Source: Warburgia ugandensis
Taxonomy: Eukaryota; Streptophyta; Magnoliopsida; Canellales; Canellaceae
Direction of reading: 5' to 3'
DNA: 64,000 nt
NCBI GenBank assembly: GCA_035236585.1
Contig: CP141132.1
Location: 52,145,880 to 52,209,879, forward strand
The notes under the pieces are model-generated. The model had not been told where the DNA came from. It did not search any database and saw only the letters and a list, made by a program, of their open reading frames with translations. Positions 10,368-22,850 of this stretch are shown in pieces; within the stretch, counting starts at the first letter, position 1; every line of letters begins with the position of its first letter. A program made the position numbers and the translations under genes.

Positions 10368-12395
10368 TCAAAAAAAAGAAAGGAAAAGAAGAAGATTATT
10401 TAAAAACTCACCTTCCATTCTTGTTTCTCTCAAATCCCAAAGCTTTGTCTCTCTTTCTTCCTCCAAATGAGCTTCAAATGTGTGATCCTAGTATTCCATT
10501 TTTATAATTATATTTTTTATCTTTGTAACATGCCAACTATATTATGGGTTTGATCATATTCTATTGCAAGTTTTTCATCTTTTGCAACATTTGTTTCTCC
10601 TTGCGATACCTTTAAATAAAAATATCTTCAAACAAAAGTAATTTAAAAATTAACTATGCATATAATTTAATAATGCGCTCAAAATGTTTCAAAGCAATAA
10701 AATCATAAGTGTAGCTAAAGTCAATGTCTCTCTCATCTCTGAGAGCTAGCTCGTAGGTTCTCAAACCCTCAGGTCACTTCAAAACTATCAACCCCTCAAG
10801 TCATCACTCTACCTCCTCTGGTCCTAGCCTGCTTTCTAGGTTGAATAGAACTCATCACCTTGGCGTCCTCAGCTATGTCTCTTGCCACATCCAGTGCTGC
10901 TACCATTCTTAAGAGCCTTCCTTTTGCCCCTTGAAGTCTTAAAATTGTGACCACCTCAAGTGCTACAGCTAGAGGCTCAAAGCTCTCATCAACATTTTCA
11001 TCATTGTTATCAAATCCATTATTTGGTGAGCTCAAATTATCCTCATCTTCATCATTAGGATTGGCATTTGGTGTCTTTACGACCTCTCTACCTTTGGTAA
11101 CTCCACACTATTCCTAACATATTCCTCATCACAATTAAGGATCCCAATCCAAGAAGTCATTAGCATCATGGTCCTATTATTAGCAAGAGTAGCGCATGCC
11201 AACCCCAAAGGACAAATGACTTTCATTTATTGCATAAATGAAGAATTCAATGACGCTAACCTTCAATGTGTGTCAATAAATACTCAACATCCATGTGACA
11301 AATGCATTTGTGGTCAAGTAACTTGGTATCTACGAGGCTTTCAAATGGTCAAAAGGAAATACAAGGAATAAAATTCACCACCTCAAGTCCCAAGGAAGAG
11401 TTGTAGGCATATCCTAAGGATGCAGTGAGAGCAAGGGAACCTCCATTATCTCCTCTCCTACCAACTTCAGTGCCATAAAGTTGGGTCGCTCAATAGGTTC
11501 AATCCTTTGAGTGCAAGTTTGTGCCTAGTAGTATATCCCAGAGTCCATATCCTAACCAAATGAGGTTTTTTTATTTATTATTATAATAAAGAACCCAAAC
11601 TAGCTAGACTCGTTGTGATTTGTCCTACACCAGAAAAGTTTTGAATGGATAATCCTAGCAACTCAACAATGAACTTGGAAAGTGCTCAAAAACTACATAA
11701 ATATATGTATTTATTCAATATCTTGGATACCTTAGTACAGTAAACCCCCAAAAAGTCTCTAGCCTCAAAAAGTGGGGCAAGTCAACATTGCTAACTCCCA
11801 AGGCCTCATCAATTGATACTCTTCAAGAAAAGTAAGACTCACATGCCAATGCTTCAAATTAGCAGAACAATTCAATATGAAGAACCTATTGGTCAATGTG
11901 ACCAAACACTCTCAATCCTAAAACGTAGCTGCCTTGGCTCGGTTGGCCAACTCCTCACAGCAACTTCACGCTAGGATTTTCATACTAAAACTCCTTGGAT
12001 GCTTCCAAGCAAATAAACTTTTACGTTGAGAACAACACCCATTTCTAAACATTTGAGAGCAAGACCCACTAAATTTTCAAATTTAGGCAACCAAGTTAAC
12101 AAAACATCTAAATACAATAGGTCCTATAAAAAGATGTTTTTACCTGATTTAGAAATATTGAGAGATTAAGAATATATTTGAGATTATTAAGTGTACTTAG
12201 AGAATAGAATATTAGATTTGCAATATAATTGGATTCGGGGAGTAAATTTAGAGAATAAAATAAAATTAGAATGTGGTGAATCACCACTTAAGAAACATGA
12301 GATCTAGATAATCTACAATGAAACAATTAGATAGAACACCGAAAGCAAATAGGAATGAGATCTAGATGACTCACTAAGTTGAACATCTTGTGCAA
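10368..12395. other. Unassigned region with two short open frames of unknown nature
   Basis: A 79-codon minus-strand frame (10796-11035, acidic N-terminus, basic C-terminus) and a 67-codon plus-strand frame (11168-11371) lie close together. Neither has a domain I recognise. They may be relics of the same degraded gene as the fragment at 9950-10367, since all are less AT-rich than their surroundings. No splice structure could be supported. Confidence 0.25.
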
Positions 12396-12472
12396 GAGAA
12401 AAGAAAGAAGGAGAGAAAAAGAGGAAGAGAGAAAGAGAGAAAGAGAGAAAGAGAGAGGAAGAAGAAGGAGAT
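12396..12472 (+). repeat. GA-rich simple-sequence tract
   Basis: Purine run built of GAGAAA and GAAGAA units. Confidence 0.7.
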
Positions 12473-13439
12473 GACCCCACCTTCTGACCATAAGAAAAGT
12501 GATGTGAAATGTTGAGGATGCATGGAAAGGAACAAAGGAAAAGCTAACAAGAAAAGGCAGTAGATTTGACTAAGAGGAAGGTAGATCCAGGTTGCAAAGT
12601 CTTCAAAATTTGAAAATTCTTTTACAATTTACTAGACATATTTTTGGGACAATTGAGTACCTAGTTTTCTAATAATTAATATAATGATATTTAGATCATG
12701 TTTTGACAATGAATAATCTCATTTTAAATGTGACCCACTCCCTTAAGTGATGTGCATACAACATGTCTTATTACAATTCATACACTTGGGTAACAAACAT
12801 GTTAAGAATACTTGAATTACATCTCTAAAGATGACGTATGCTTATAAGTATCATGTGCTCAAAAACATTAAAAACCTTCATGTTGGAACATTAGAAAATA
12901 GATGCAAGATTAAGATGCTTTCCTTTTTGTTTTGAATTTCATGTCAGAGTGTATGCAATTTGATTATGCACATCATCCATGTACATCCATATCTTATGAG
13001 AGTTTTATCTTGACTTCACTTGTGTGTGTGTGTGTGTGTGTGTGTGCACATGTGGAGTGTGTACTGGGCAACAACCAAAATGAAACTCTAATTATAGTAC
13101 CTTAGGACTTACATTATAATGGTCAATTATCCTTATTATTGTGCATTTCCACTTTTGATGTAAATCATGCATGCAAATCTGGACAACTAAGAGTTGATTT
13201 GTTAATGAATGCATAGCTTAGCATCGGTGAAAGGTGTTATATCATGCAACTAATTTCAGCCTAAAAGGTGACACACAGGTGTGTGCCAATTTGTTCCTCA
13301 ATGGATGACATGAAAATGAGCCTCTCAAGGACCATTTAAGCCCAATTGGTCAGATGTCACACCATCTATATTTTATAGCTAGTGGAAAACTATGTTTTGA
13401 AGGCATAAAAGGGTGCGTATGACCCTTATACCTAAGTAT
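12473..13439. other. Unassigned AT-rich spacer up to the Athila LTR
   Basis: Nothing is recognised apart from the TG microsatellite. It ends where the LTR begins with TGTTGATAAGTG. Confidence 0.4.
13020..13046 (+). repeat. (TG)n microsatellite
   Basis: Uninterrupted TG run of about 13 units, followed by CACATGTGGAG. Confidence 0.9.
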
Positions 13440-14824
13440 TGTTGATAAGTGTTTAATTTTTCATAAAAACCCCTCAATTAGTTACTTATGTGTTATAACT
13501 TTAGGGGTAAAATAGGGTTTTTGGCCAAAATTCATAACGCATGCATTTCTGACCTAAAAGACAAAAAATTTGATATTTTGTAGGTTTGAAGGCTTATTCG
13601 AGTAAGTATGTGATTAATAATAGTTTTTAGGATTCAATTATATATTTTCACTTTTTGTAGGAAGCAGGATGAGGATCCAATAGCCAAGATCAATTGGGAT
13701 AAACATAGAAGATTATGATCAAAAGATTGAGTCTAAGCCTCAAAGTTATCACTTCAATATAAGATCAAGGGTCCAAATCATCTTAAGATCACTTGAAGAT
13801 GGAATGGAAAGAGTCAAAGGTAGCCAAAGTGGGCCCATAAATAAGTCATGTAAAGTCCACTACCTTTGCATGGGTTTCACTTAAGCCACTTAGCCATATT
13901 CAAGCCACGAACAAGGTAACAAGCTAAGAAGCCTAGCTAGCCACTAAGGCCAAGGATATGAGCCATCAAGTTAAGCCAAGAAAGTTCTATAAGCCAAGCC
14001 AATGGAGCTCTCAAAGCTAGTCATCAAGCCACATGAGCCAAGCTACACGGAAGCCCACAATTGAAGGAGAATCCTAATAATTATCCATGGTTTTATGGGG
14101 ATATTTTGAAGATAATTGAGAGAAAATCCACTAAGATAAGGTAGCATCTAGACCAATAGGAAGATACCTCTCCAGTTTTATTGTTTTTCCCACTTTTTTC
14201 TCACTTTTCACCTCACACTAAGGGGCACTACGAATTTCACCTTCCAACCAAGAGTTCTATCTTTCTAAGACTCTCCCACCTTCCTAAACTTTGATTCCAA
14301 CCATCCAACTAATCTATTTCCTAGGAAACTACCTAGCCAATTATCTCCTTCCACTTCACCACCCCTCCCTATCTTTTCCTATCCATCTCTTTCATCCCCA
14401 CATTCCATTCCCATGGAATTATTTGTGAAACATATTCAAGTAAGGGAGTTTCACATGAAACTCCTACAAAGTGGGAGCTTCCCCTACCCTCCTTGCCTCA
14501 TCCACTCCACCAATCTCCTTATTTCTCTATAGCACAACTAATAACCATTTTTTTTACACTCCACCTCACCCTCCCTCTCATACATCATCTCCCCAGCCAA
14601 CTTGCCACTTTCAAGAGGCTTCCATGATTTTTAAAAGGTGGAGATGCCCCCTCTTGAAAAAGTGGCATCTCCCACCTTAACTCTTACCCAAACACCCTAC
14701 TTGCTTTCCTCTTTGATAAAAACCCTAGGTAGCCTCCATATCTAATCCTAGCCATCCAATCCTCTTCCTATTTCATCCCACCCTACTTTGCATTAGGTCA
14801 CCCTGGAAAACTTAGGAAATAAAC

Positions 14825-14832
14825 TATAAAAG
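14825..14832 (+). promoter_or_regulatory. Putative TATA box of the Athila 5' LTR
   Basis: TATAAAAG, with an equivalent TATAAAAG at 36772-36779 in the 3' LTR within a conserved context (GGTCACCCT before, GAGGCCC or GAGCCAC after). It is probably the LTR promoter; the start site is inferred to lie about 30 bp downstream. Confidence 0.55.
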
Positions 14833-15964
14833 AGGCCCCAAAAAGAAATCAAACACAACTTTTTGGAGAAGAAAAGAATGCCTACCCCAAAGTGAGGAGG
14901 CATCATTTTTCTTTCCTCTTCCCTTAAATTCTAGCATTCAATGTGTTATCCTTAGGTGGCTGCTATCTTATTCCTAGTGTTTCATGCATGATTCTAAGCC
15001 CTTGTCTTCTAGTTCTCCGTTAAAGGTTAGTTGGTCATCTTTTAAACTTCATTGCTTTTGAATCCTTTTTAGTTTCATGCTTTGGAAGTTGTAGTCTATC
15101 CTTTCCATTCTTTTGCATCTTCTTGCTTAGATCCAAGGTAATCTTTCCCTTGAAGTGATAACCAAGGGAAAGTCACCTTAAATCTATTGTTTTCTTTGCT
15201 TTTCATTGCCATTAGGTCTCCCTTTGATTCCATTGATTTCCTTCCTGCTTTCCTTAGTGTTCCTCAAGCTTTGCCTGTACTTTCTAGTGGATTTTCCATT
15301 GATCTTCATGCACGATTATTTATGATCAATGTTAGATAATTAAATAAGGTTTAGAATATATTTTTGTGCTGTTTAAGATCAAGTAGCATTCATTGTAATA
15401 GAACACAAATTACATATTTGGATTACATGTATATGCTTACTATGTTGACGGATTTTACTTTGATTCAATAAAGTGATTTGGAATTTCTGCTTCATATGTG
15501 TTTCCAGCATTTAATGATCTTAATTCTTGAATGTTTGATTGCATGAGAAGTACTTATTAAATGTTTTCCATGCCCCATTAATTGAATGTTCAAAATGGTA
15601 TGCTGCTGGAATTTTTGGAATGGATTGTTTATGTTTGATTTGTAGCATTCTATACTTTATGTTTGTGGAATTTTCAAGGACCCAATTATAGTGTTAGATT
15701 TCTTAGTCAATTCTTGAGTTAGATTGCATGTGCTAGGTTTTTAAATTAGTTAAGTAGGCCTATTCCTACCAAATGAATCATGTGTACCATTCCATGCTCA
15801 TGCACATGATACTTGAGTAGTTCTCCTTTATTTTCTTGTGATTGTCTTACTTTAGTTTTCTTGTTTAGTTGTAGTTTAGTTTAGATTCCATTATTTATTA
15901 GTTTACATCTTAGTTAGTATCTAATTTTAGTTTTGAAAAGCCCGGATGAAAAAGGAGGAGGGTC

Positions 15965-16455
15965 TTGCATTAGGTGCTAGCCAGTAAGGAAGAAGTTGAA
16001 GATGACTTGTTATTTATTTCCTTCTTGCAAATGAATATGCATTTGTATATTAGTTTGCAAGGAAGATCTAAAAATCATCTTTAGTTTCTTAAAATATGGC
16101 AACCCTTGCATCAGGTGCTAGCTAAAAAGGGAGAAGCTGAAGATGATTTTGTTATTTCTTTCCTACTTGTAAGGAAGGAATGAAAATCATCTCCAGCTTC
16201 TTAAAACTATGGCAACCCTAAAATGACATGAATAAAAAACTGACATTCCCTCAAGCTAGGGCATTCCCCATAAGCAACACACTACATCGGATCCTGGGTG
16301 TGGTGAAAAATGGGCAAGGGTTGCTAGGGCATTCTCCCACAAATGACGTGCTACATTAGATCTTAGGTGTAGTGATAAATGGGCAAGGGCTACTAAAACG
16401 TCCCCTTGGAAGCGATGCACTGCATCAAAACCCAGGTGTAGTGAAAAGTTGGCAT
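15965..16455 (+). repeat. LINE 5' UTR tandem repeats
   Basis: Two kinds of repeats are present. Two copies, about 140 bp apart, start at GCAT(T/C)AGGTGCTAGC (15967 and 16108). Three copies of a 69-bp unit carry CTACAT and GGTGTGGTGAAAAATGGGC, anchored at 16282, 16351 and 16420. Repeated leaders of this kind are usual in plant RTE elements and may act as promoter modules, though that is inference. Confidence 0.75.
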
Positions 16456-16503
16456 GGGTTCATGCCATGAAGATTGAGAAAGGCGATAGTAAATGGGATA
16501 TCT

Positions 16504-19355
16504 CTAGAGCATAAGATTCGTATACCCACATGGAATATAGGGACATTGACAGATAAGAGTTTGGAGTTAGTAGACGGGATGAAAAGTAGGAGAGTCAACA
16601 TTGCTTGTATCTAAGAAACCAAGTGGCAAGGGCCTAAAGCTAGAGAAGTAGATGGGTATAAATTATGGTATGTACGAAAGGATAATGACATAAATGGCAT
16701 AGGAATAATAGTAGATAAGGAATTAAAAGATGAAGTTGTGGACATTAAAAGAATAACTGATAGAATTATAATAATAAAACTTGTTCTAGGAGAGCAGATT
16801 ATAAATGTTATAAGTGCATACGCACCACAAGTAGGGTTACAAGATAAAATCAAGAGACAGTTTTGGGAAGATATGGAGGGAGACATGCAAGAAATTCCCA
16901 ACACTGATGGGATATTTATAGGAGCAAACTTAAATGGCCATGTAGGGAAAGAAAAGGAAGGATATGATAGAATACACAGAGGATATGGTATAGGTCAACG
17001 AAATGAGATGGGAGAGAATATCCTCGATTTTGCTTTGTCATATAATCTGGCCATCATAAATACACCCTTTAAGAAGAGGGATGAATACTTAATAACCTTT
17101 AAAAGTGAACTTCATAAAAGCCAAATAAACTTTTTTCTACATAGGAATAATGAATGATCTATGTGTAAGGATTGTAAGGTGATACCCAGTGAGAGTTTAA
17201 CCTCACAACATAGGTTAATGGTTATGGATATCCATATCAAAAGATGAAGGAAAATAAATGAACTTAATATGTATCCAAAAACTAAGGGGTGGAACTTAAA
17301 AGGAGAGAAAATAACCTGATTCAAAAATAAGTTGATGGTAGAAGGAAACTGGAACTATGAAATACAAGTAAATATCATGTGGACTAATATGGTTGAGTCC
17401 ATTAAGAAAGTGTCAAAAGATGTCTTAGGAGTATCTAAAGGTAAAAGGTTATTAGTAAAGGAAACATGGTGGTGGAGTGAAATAGTGCAAAAAGTTATTA
17501 AAGGAAAATGTATGTGTTTTAAAGCATGGCAGAAGACTAGAAATAATGAAAACTATGAACAATATAAGAATGCTAAAAAGGTTGCTCAGAGAATAGTAAG
17601 TAAGGTTAAACTTGAGGCATATGATGAGCTATATAATAGACTAGGAACAAGGGAAGGTGAGAAAGATGTGTTTAAAATTGCAAGAGTAAGAGAACAGAAG
17701 GGTAAGGACTTAGATCATGTTAAGTGCATTAGAAGTGATGATCAAAGGGTATTAGTCAAAGATAATGAGATTAAACAAAGGTGGGAGGCGTACTTTCAAA
17801 AATTGTTAAATGACAATGGCTCTGAGAATATAGGGATTGAAAATACTTTAAACCTAAATAACAATGGATATTATAGATATGAATGTAGGATTAGAATACC
17901 TGAAGTGAAAGAGGCCTTGAAAAACATGAAACCAGAAAAGGCCATGAGCCCTGATGGTATACCAATAGAGGTTTGGAAGCATATGGGAGCTTTTGGGGTA
18001 GTTTGGTTGACCAAGTTGTTTAACAAGATTATAAAATCAAAGAAAATGCCTCATGAGTGGAGGAAAAGCTCTATTGTACCAATTTATAAGAATAAAAGAG
18101 ACATATAGAGCTACACTAATTATCAAGGGATCAAACTTATGAGCCACACTATGAAACTTTTTAAAAGAGTGATTGAGAAGAGGTTATGACATGAGACAAG
18201 TGTATTAGAGAATTAGTTTGGTTTCATGCCTAGGAGGTCTACATGGAAGCTATTTTCTTACCAAGACAATTGGTAGAGAAATATAGGGAGAGGAGGAAAG
18301 ACCTCCACATGGTCCTTATTAACTTAGAGAAAGCTTATGATAGAGTCCCTAGAGAGTTAATATGGAGGGTGCTAGGTGAGAAAGGGGTTTCGCGAGGGTA
18401 TATAGACATAATTAAAGATATGTATGAGGGAGTAGTAACAAATGTTAAGACTGCTAATGGTTAGACCGGTGATTTTCTTGTCATTGTAGGATTGCACCAA
18501 GGATTAGCATTGAGTCCATACCTTTTCACGTTGGTTATGGATGAGTTAACAAAACATTTGCATGAGGAGATTCCTTGGTGCATGTTATTTAAAGATGATA
18601 TAGTCTTAATTGATGAGACAAGGGAGGGTGTAAACACAAAGCTAGAGTTATGGAGATAAGCATTAGAATCTAAAGGATTTAAAATCAGAAGAATTAAGAT
18701 AGAATATATGAAATACAATTTTAGCAAGGAGAGTAGGAGTGGAACACCAGTCAAGATTGATAACCAAGAAGTCCTTGTAAAAGACCACTTTTAGTACTTA
18801 GGATCAATGATTCATGAGAGTAGAGAGATTGAGAGGGAGGTTACCCAGAGAATCCAAGCGGGTTGGAACAAATGGAGATGCGCATCTAGAGTTCTATGTG
18901 ATCAGCAGGTGCTACTCAAACTAAAACGAAAATTCTATAGGATGGTTATAAGGTCGGCAATGCTCTATGTATCAGAATGTTGGGCAGTTAAGGAACATCA
19001 TGCTCATAGGATGAGTGTTGCAGAAATGAGGATGGTGAGATGGATGAGTGGTAAGAAAAGAAAGGATAAAATTAGGAATGAAAATATTAGAGGAAATCTA
19101 GTAGTAGCTCCAACAAGTAATAAGATGAGGGAGATTAGACTTAGATGGTTTGGACATGTCCAAAGGAGACCAAAAATGGCACTGGTTAGAAGTAGTGAGG
19201 CAATGCAAGTAGAAGGTTTTAAAAGGGCAAGGGGAAGACCCAAAACAACGTGGATAGAAGTGGTGAGAAAAGATTTTAAAACTTTAGGACTAAATCAAGC
19301 AATGGTGCTTAATAGAGAGGAATGGAGGAATAAGATTCATGTGGCTAACACCTAA
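16504..19355 (+). pseudogene. RTE LINE endonuclease-reverse transcriptase, degenerate
   Basis: Domain order: endonuclease (about 16510-17240: PTWNIGTLT, ETKWQG, ISAYAPQVG, LNGHVGK, QHRLMVMDI), linker, reverse transcriptase (about 17900-18830: EKAYDRVPRELIW, then GLHQGLALSPYLF, then LFKDDIVLID), C-terminal region with RLRWFGHVQRRP and RGRPKTTWIEV. About 950 codons, normal for plant RTE. Roughly ten in-frame stops (for example near 16612, 17155, 17244, 17319, 18106, 18187 and 18214) and a frame change near 18235 kill it. The endonuclease GGDLNG site reads GANLNG, SQIDFF reads SQINFF, and the RT IDLEKAYD site reads INLEKAYD: three Asp-to-Asn changes. Such proteins nick the target and copy their own RNA; this copy cannot. 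Confidence 0.85.
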
Positions 19356-19743
19356 TTGGGATAAGGTCTTGATAATGATGACAAGTAATTGATTTGTTTC
19401 CTTATAATAGTTGCTAAATTTCATGTTTAGAAAGTTTAACTTAGGAAAGTTACTAAATTTTATTTTTAGGAAGTTCTTAATTTAGGAAAGTTATATTTTT
19501 AGAAACTATGTGTTTTTAGGAAAGTTATTAAGCTAAGCATATTTTTAAAATTTATCATATTTCATGTTTTAATTTTCCATTCTTAGTTCAGGATAAAATA
19601 CTAAATCTTTAACTAGATTGAACGATTTAAGGATCGCTAATAGCACATCTGTTCAATTCCTCATGGGATCAATTTCCTCCTGTGAATTACTATTAACTAA
19701 TTCATGCATTTGGTAGTTAAGACTTAAAATCACAACAAGTTTT

Positions 19744-19762
19744 TGTCATCGTTGCCTAAGAA
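19744..19762 (+). promoter_or_regulatory. Athila primer-binding site (tRNA-Asp type), diverged
   Basis: Directly after the LTR the sequence reads TGTCATCGTTGCCTAAGAA. The Athila consensus TGGCGCCGTTGCCGGGGAA is complementary to the tRNA-Asp 3' end; the central CGTTGCC is intact and six positions differ. It would prime minus-strand DNA synthesis in an active copy. Confidence 0.6.
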
Positions 19763-20980
19763 TGGCAACAGTTTGTGTCCTGGGACTATACCTTACATTA
19801 TTTAGCTCTAGTCTTGGTTTAGGGTGCATTAGTTTAGGATTTTCCTTATTTTATTTTTTTTTGTATTTTATTGCCACATTTCTCATATTGATTATATTTG
19901 TTTGATTTTTATGTGAGGAAAAAAAAGAAAATGAACTACAACAATCCTGTGGGCTAAGGCTTCATCAACATTTATTAGGTTTTTATTGATTTGTTAGATT
20001 AGAATTTTAGTGAAATTCTTGTGAGGTCCAATGTAAACTTGATTTTATTTAATTTTTAAATGGGTTGTAATAATACAAGGCAAGGGTGGGGTGTTGTGGC
20101 CCACACAACCATCATCAAACCCCTCACTGTGAGCAATCCTCATCCAAATTTTAATTTTTGGGATAATGTATATTTAGTATAATTTTGCATATGTTGATGT
20201 AGTATAACTCATATAGATTAGGTTCATGCATTAATATATGTTACATAACATTTAGGATTGCTGCATTAGTTCAAGCACCTATTTAACAAAGGATAGCCTG
20301 AACTCGCCTATAACCAAAGTATAGGCTACATGGTTATAGTGTCCCATCTATTAAGGTGCTTGGACCTTTGTTAATTAGCATATAAGTAGATATTAGTTTG
20401 ATTTTTGTTTTGCATTGCATGTTTATAGCTTTATGGTGGAATGTAAACTAACACTGGGAAGGAACACACAGGAACCCTTAAAAGATAAGGACTGGATGTC
20501 ATCACCAACTCCTTGGTCCACCTAGGAATCAATCAACATCCTTGTTTGTCATGATCCCAACCCTTGAATATTACTTTAAAATCAAGTAGAAAGAGACTTA
20601 AAGTATCGAGCTCGTAGGACTCTTTTAGAAGAACTTGATCAATTACTGGCCCATGGCTTCTGAGCACTGTTGTTAAAGTGGGTGTCTTGAAACTCAAATG
20701 ATTTTCCAATGGCTTCTGTTGATGTCGGTTGAGGTGTAAATGCCATTTGACATGAGGATTGTACTAACCACTTCAGAGTAGAACCCAATTGGTAAGCAGT
20801 AGCCAAATCTAGATAAAAGAAGCTATCTAGATCTAAATCTAAGAAGCTACCACCTATGCAGTAAGAAAAGATAATTAAGACATTGCTCAATTAGTGAATA
20901 CTAGAATTTGATAAAACATCAATTAAAGTTAGAGTCAGCATATAGTTAGGATATTTAGTTAGGAATTAGGATAATTTATA
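19763..20980 (+). other. Athila 5' untranslated region
   Basis: Non-coding leader between the primer site and the first recognisable gag residues. It includes TTTGTGTCCTGGGAC right after the primer site. An 83-codon minus-strand open frame (20639-20890) is a shadow with no domain. Confidence 0.5.
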
Positions 20981-21760
20981 CAAAGGTGTCAATCTCAAAA
21001 CTTAGTGTTAGCACCTTTAAACCTAGCGATTGAATGCAACCTTAGGCCAGCAGAAAGAAACCAAGTTCCTATCCCCATGGCCACACCACCAGCAAAAGTT
21101 GAGCGCAAATCTATTAGAGATTTTTATGTGCCAGTTCAACTCAACACCTCTTTTTTATGTGCCAGTTCAACTCAAACCACTTCGAGTTAAAGTCGAGAGC
21201 TATATAGTTACTCCTCACATTTTTTGGTCAAGAACAAGAAGATCCTTACCTACATATCAAGGAATTCTTTGATATTTGTGCCACATTTAAGTTTCAAATT
21301 TTTTTAAATGATGTTATTAGGCTTAGGTTATTTCCCTTCTCACTCAATGATAAAGCTAAGTCATGACTAAATTCCTTGGAGGTAGATTCCATAAATACAT
21401 AGGACTAATTATCTAGGAAGTTTTTAAACAAATTCTTCTTCGTTCACAAAACAAATGCTCTTTTCCAAGAAATTATAAATTTCCAATAAAGAGATGATGA
21501 ACAGTATTACGAATGCTAGGAATAATGGAATGACCTACTGCAAAAATGTCCACATCATGGATTCAAGAAATGGCAGCAAGTGCAATACATCAATGAGGCA
21601 TTGATGCCTCAGAATAGGCAAATGGTAGATGCTGTGATTGGAGGGGCCCTCATGCTAAAAGATGAGAGAGATACCTGTGAGTTCTTTTAGACATTGGAAG
21701 ATAATTCCCAGGAATGAGACTATTCAAATAGATCTATATGAGATTGGATTGTAGATAGAT
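20981..21760 (+). pseudogene. Athila gag (capsid region), degenerate
   Basis: The frame beginning near 21213 reads EDPYLHIKEFFDICATFKF, then RLRLFPFSLNDKAKS, then a stop where Athila has W. It continues KFLNKFF, VHKTNALFQEI, stops, then WNDLLQKCPHHGFKKWQQ and VIGGALMLKDE. This is the Retrotrans_gag core of Athila, the structural protein that packages element RNA. At least six stops interrupt it, several explained by CAA-to-TAA or TGG-to-TAG/TGA changes. Upstream, a 31-bp segment (TTTTTATGTGCCAGTTCAAC and following) is repeated at 21121 and 21152; 31 bp is not a multiple of three, so it shifts the frame. Confidence 0.75.
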
Positions 21761-22850
21761 CTAGCCCATGAGCTTGACTATGTACTTGAGAGAATGAACA
21801 AGTATGATAAGAGAGTGGACAAACTTGAAACTATGTTTTAGTCCCTCATGACTGGTACATCTATCAAGCCTCCATAATAGGTATGTGCCCTCTATTCTAG
21901 CCCAACCCATACGACCATATCTTGTTCATCAAATAACGCACTTAATGACTGTCTTGTTGAATAAGAGAATGCATTAAATGCATATCACAATCCTTAGAAT
22001 GATTCATATTCTAAGATCTATAATCTTGGATGGGCTAGGCATTCAAATTTTTCTTGGTCAAAAATTAAGGGGGACCATCTGTGAGCCCCCTCCAACACTA
22101 AAACTTTCCTAGAGCTATAGTTCCTCAGTAACCACCTAGCTTTCAACAACCTCAACAATAAAAGAAACCATGTTTTGAGAAAAACATTTAGGCCCTTATT
22201 GAAATATCTTTAAAGAAAAATGAAAACACTAACAAGGCTTTGCACCAAGTGCAAAATGATAGTCAACATTTAGCCCATGTCAACTCTCAAAGCATAGCCA
22301 AGTTAAAGATGCATGTTAACTAATTGTCTATTGCATTACAATATAGAGGAAAGGGTTAGTTTCCTAGTCAGCCCATCCCTAACACTAAGGGCCAATTTGA
22401 GATAGGGTCAAGTTATCAAACTCATAACCCTCATGAGCATGCCAAGTCTATTACTACCCTTAGAAGCAATTGTTAAGTCGACAACAAAGTAAGGCAAGCT
22501 AAGGAAGTTGGAGAGGAAAATGAGGCAACCACAATAAAGGAGAAAGAGAAAAGACAAAAATCTATTATGGAACCTATAATGGAGGCACTATATGTGCCCA
22601 AAGGCCCATTTCATTAGTTATTGAATAAGGTTAGAAAGGGAGCAAACTTCAACAAGCTCATGGATATAATTAAACACGTCCAAATTAACATTCCATTTAT
22701 TAATGTAATAAAAGATGCCCTAGCCTATGCTAAGTTCTTGAAAGAGCTCTGCATTAGAAAGAGAAAGGTAAATGTATAGAAGAAAGCTTTCCTCACTTAG
22801 CAGGTCAGCTCTTTGATACAACACACGACCCTACCAAAGTTTAGAGACCC
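21761..22850 (+). pseudogene. Athila gag C-terminus and gag-protease linker, degraded
   Basis: Scattered recognisable Athila-type linker sequence without a continuous frame, including a Lys/Glu-rich stretch near 22490-22560 and KVRKGANFNKLMD(II) at about 22627. It is continuous with the protease that follows. No zinc knuckle was found. Confidence 0.45.

Larger units (their letters stand above)
15937..19386 (+). mobile_element. Full-length RTE-clade LINE, inactive
   Basis: About 3.45 kb. The 5' end reads AAGCCCGGATGAAAAAGGAG, typical of plant RTE elements. The 3' end follows the stop with GGGATAAGGTCTTGATAATG, an RTE-type tail of short repeats. It encodes a single protein with an apurinic endonuclease and a reverse transcriptase. 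The uninterrupted target is visible at about 38505-38530 in the 3' LTR, so both edges can be set. A target-site duplication is probable but diverged (AGTATCTAATTTT before, AGTAATTGATTT after). Confidence 0.85.
13440..19737 (+). repeat. Athila 5' LTR, split by a LINE
   Basis: Begins TGTTGATAAGTG and ends AAAATCACAACA, matching the end of the 3' LTR at 38871. After removal of the LINE it measures about 2.85 kb. Part of it (from about 15330) aligns with 37985-38871, which supplies the uninterrupted version of the LINE target. The primer site follows seven bases after its end. Confidence 0.75.
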
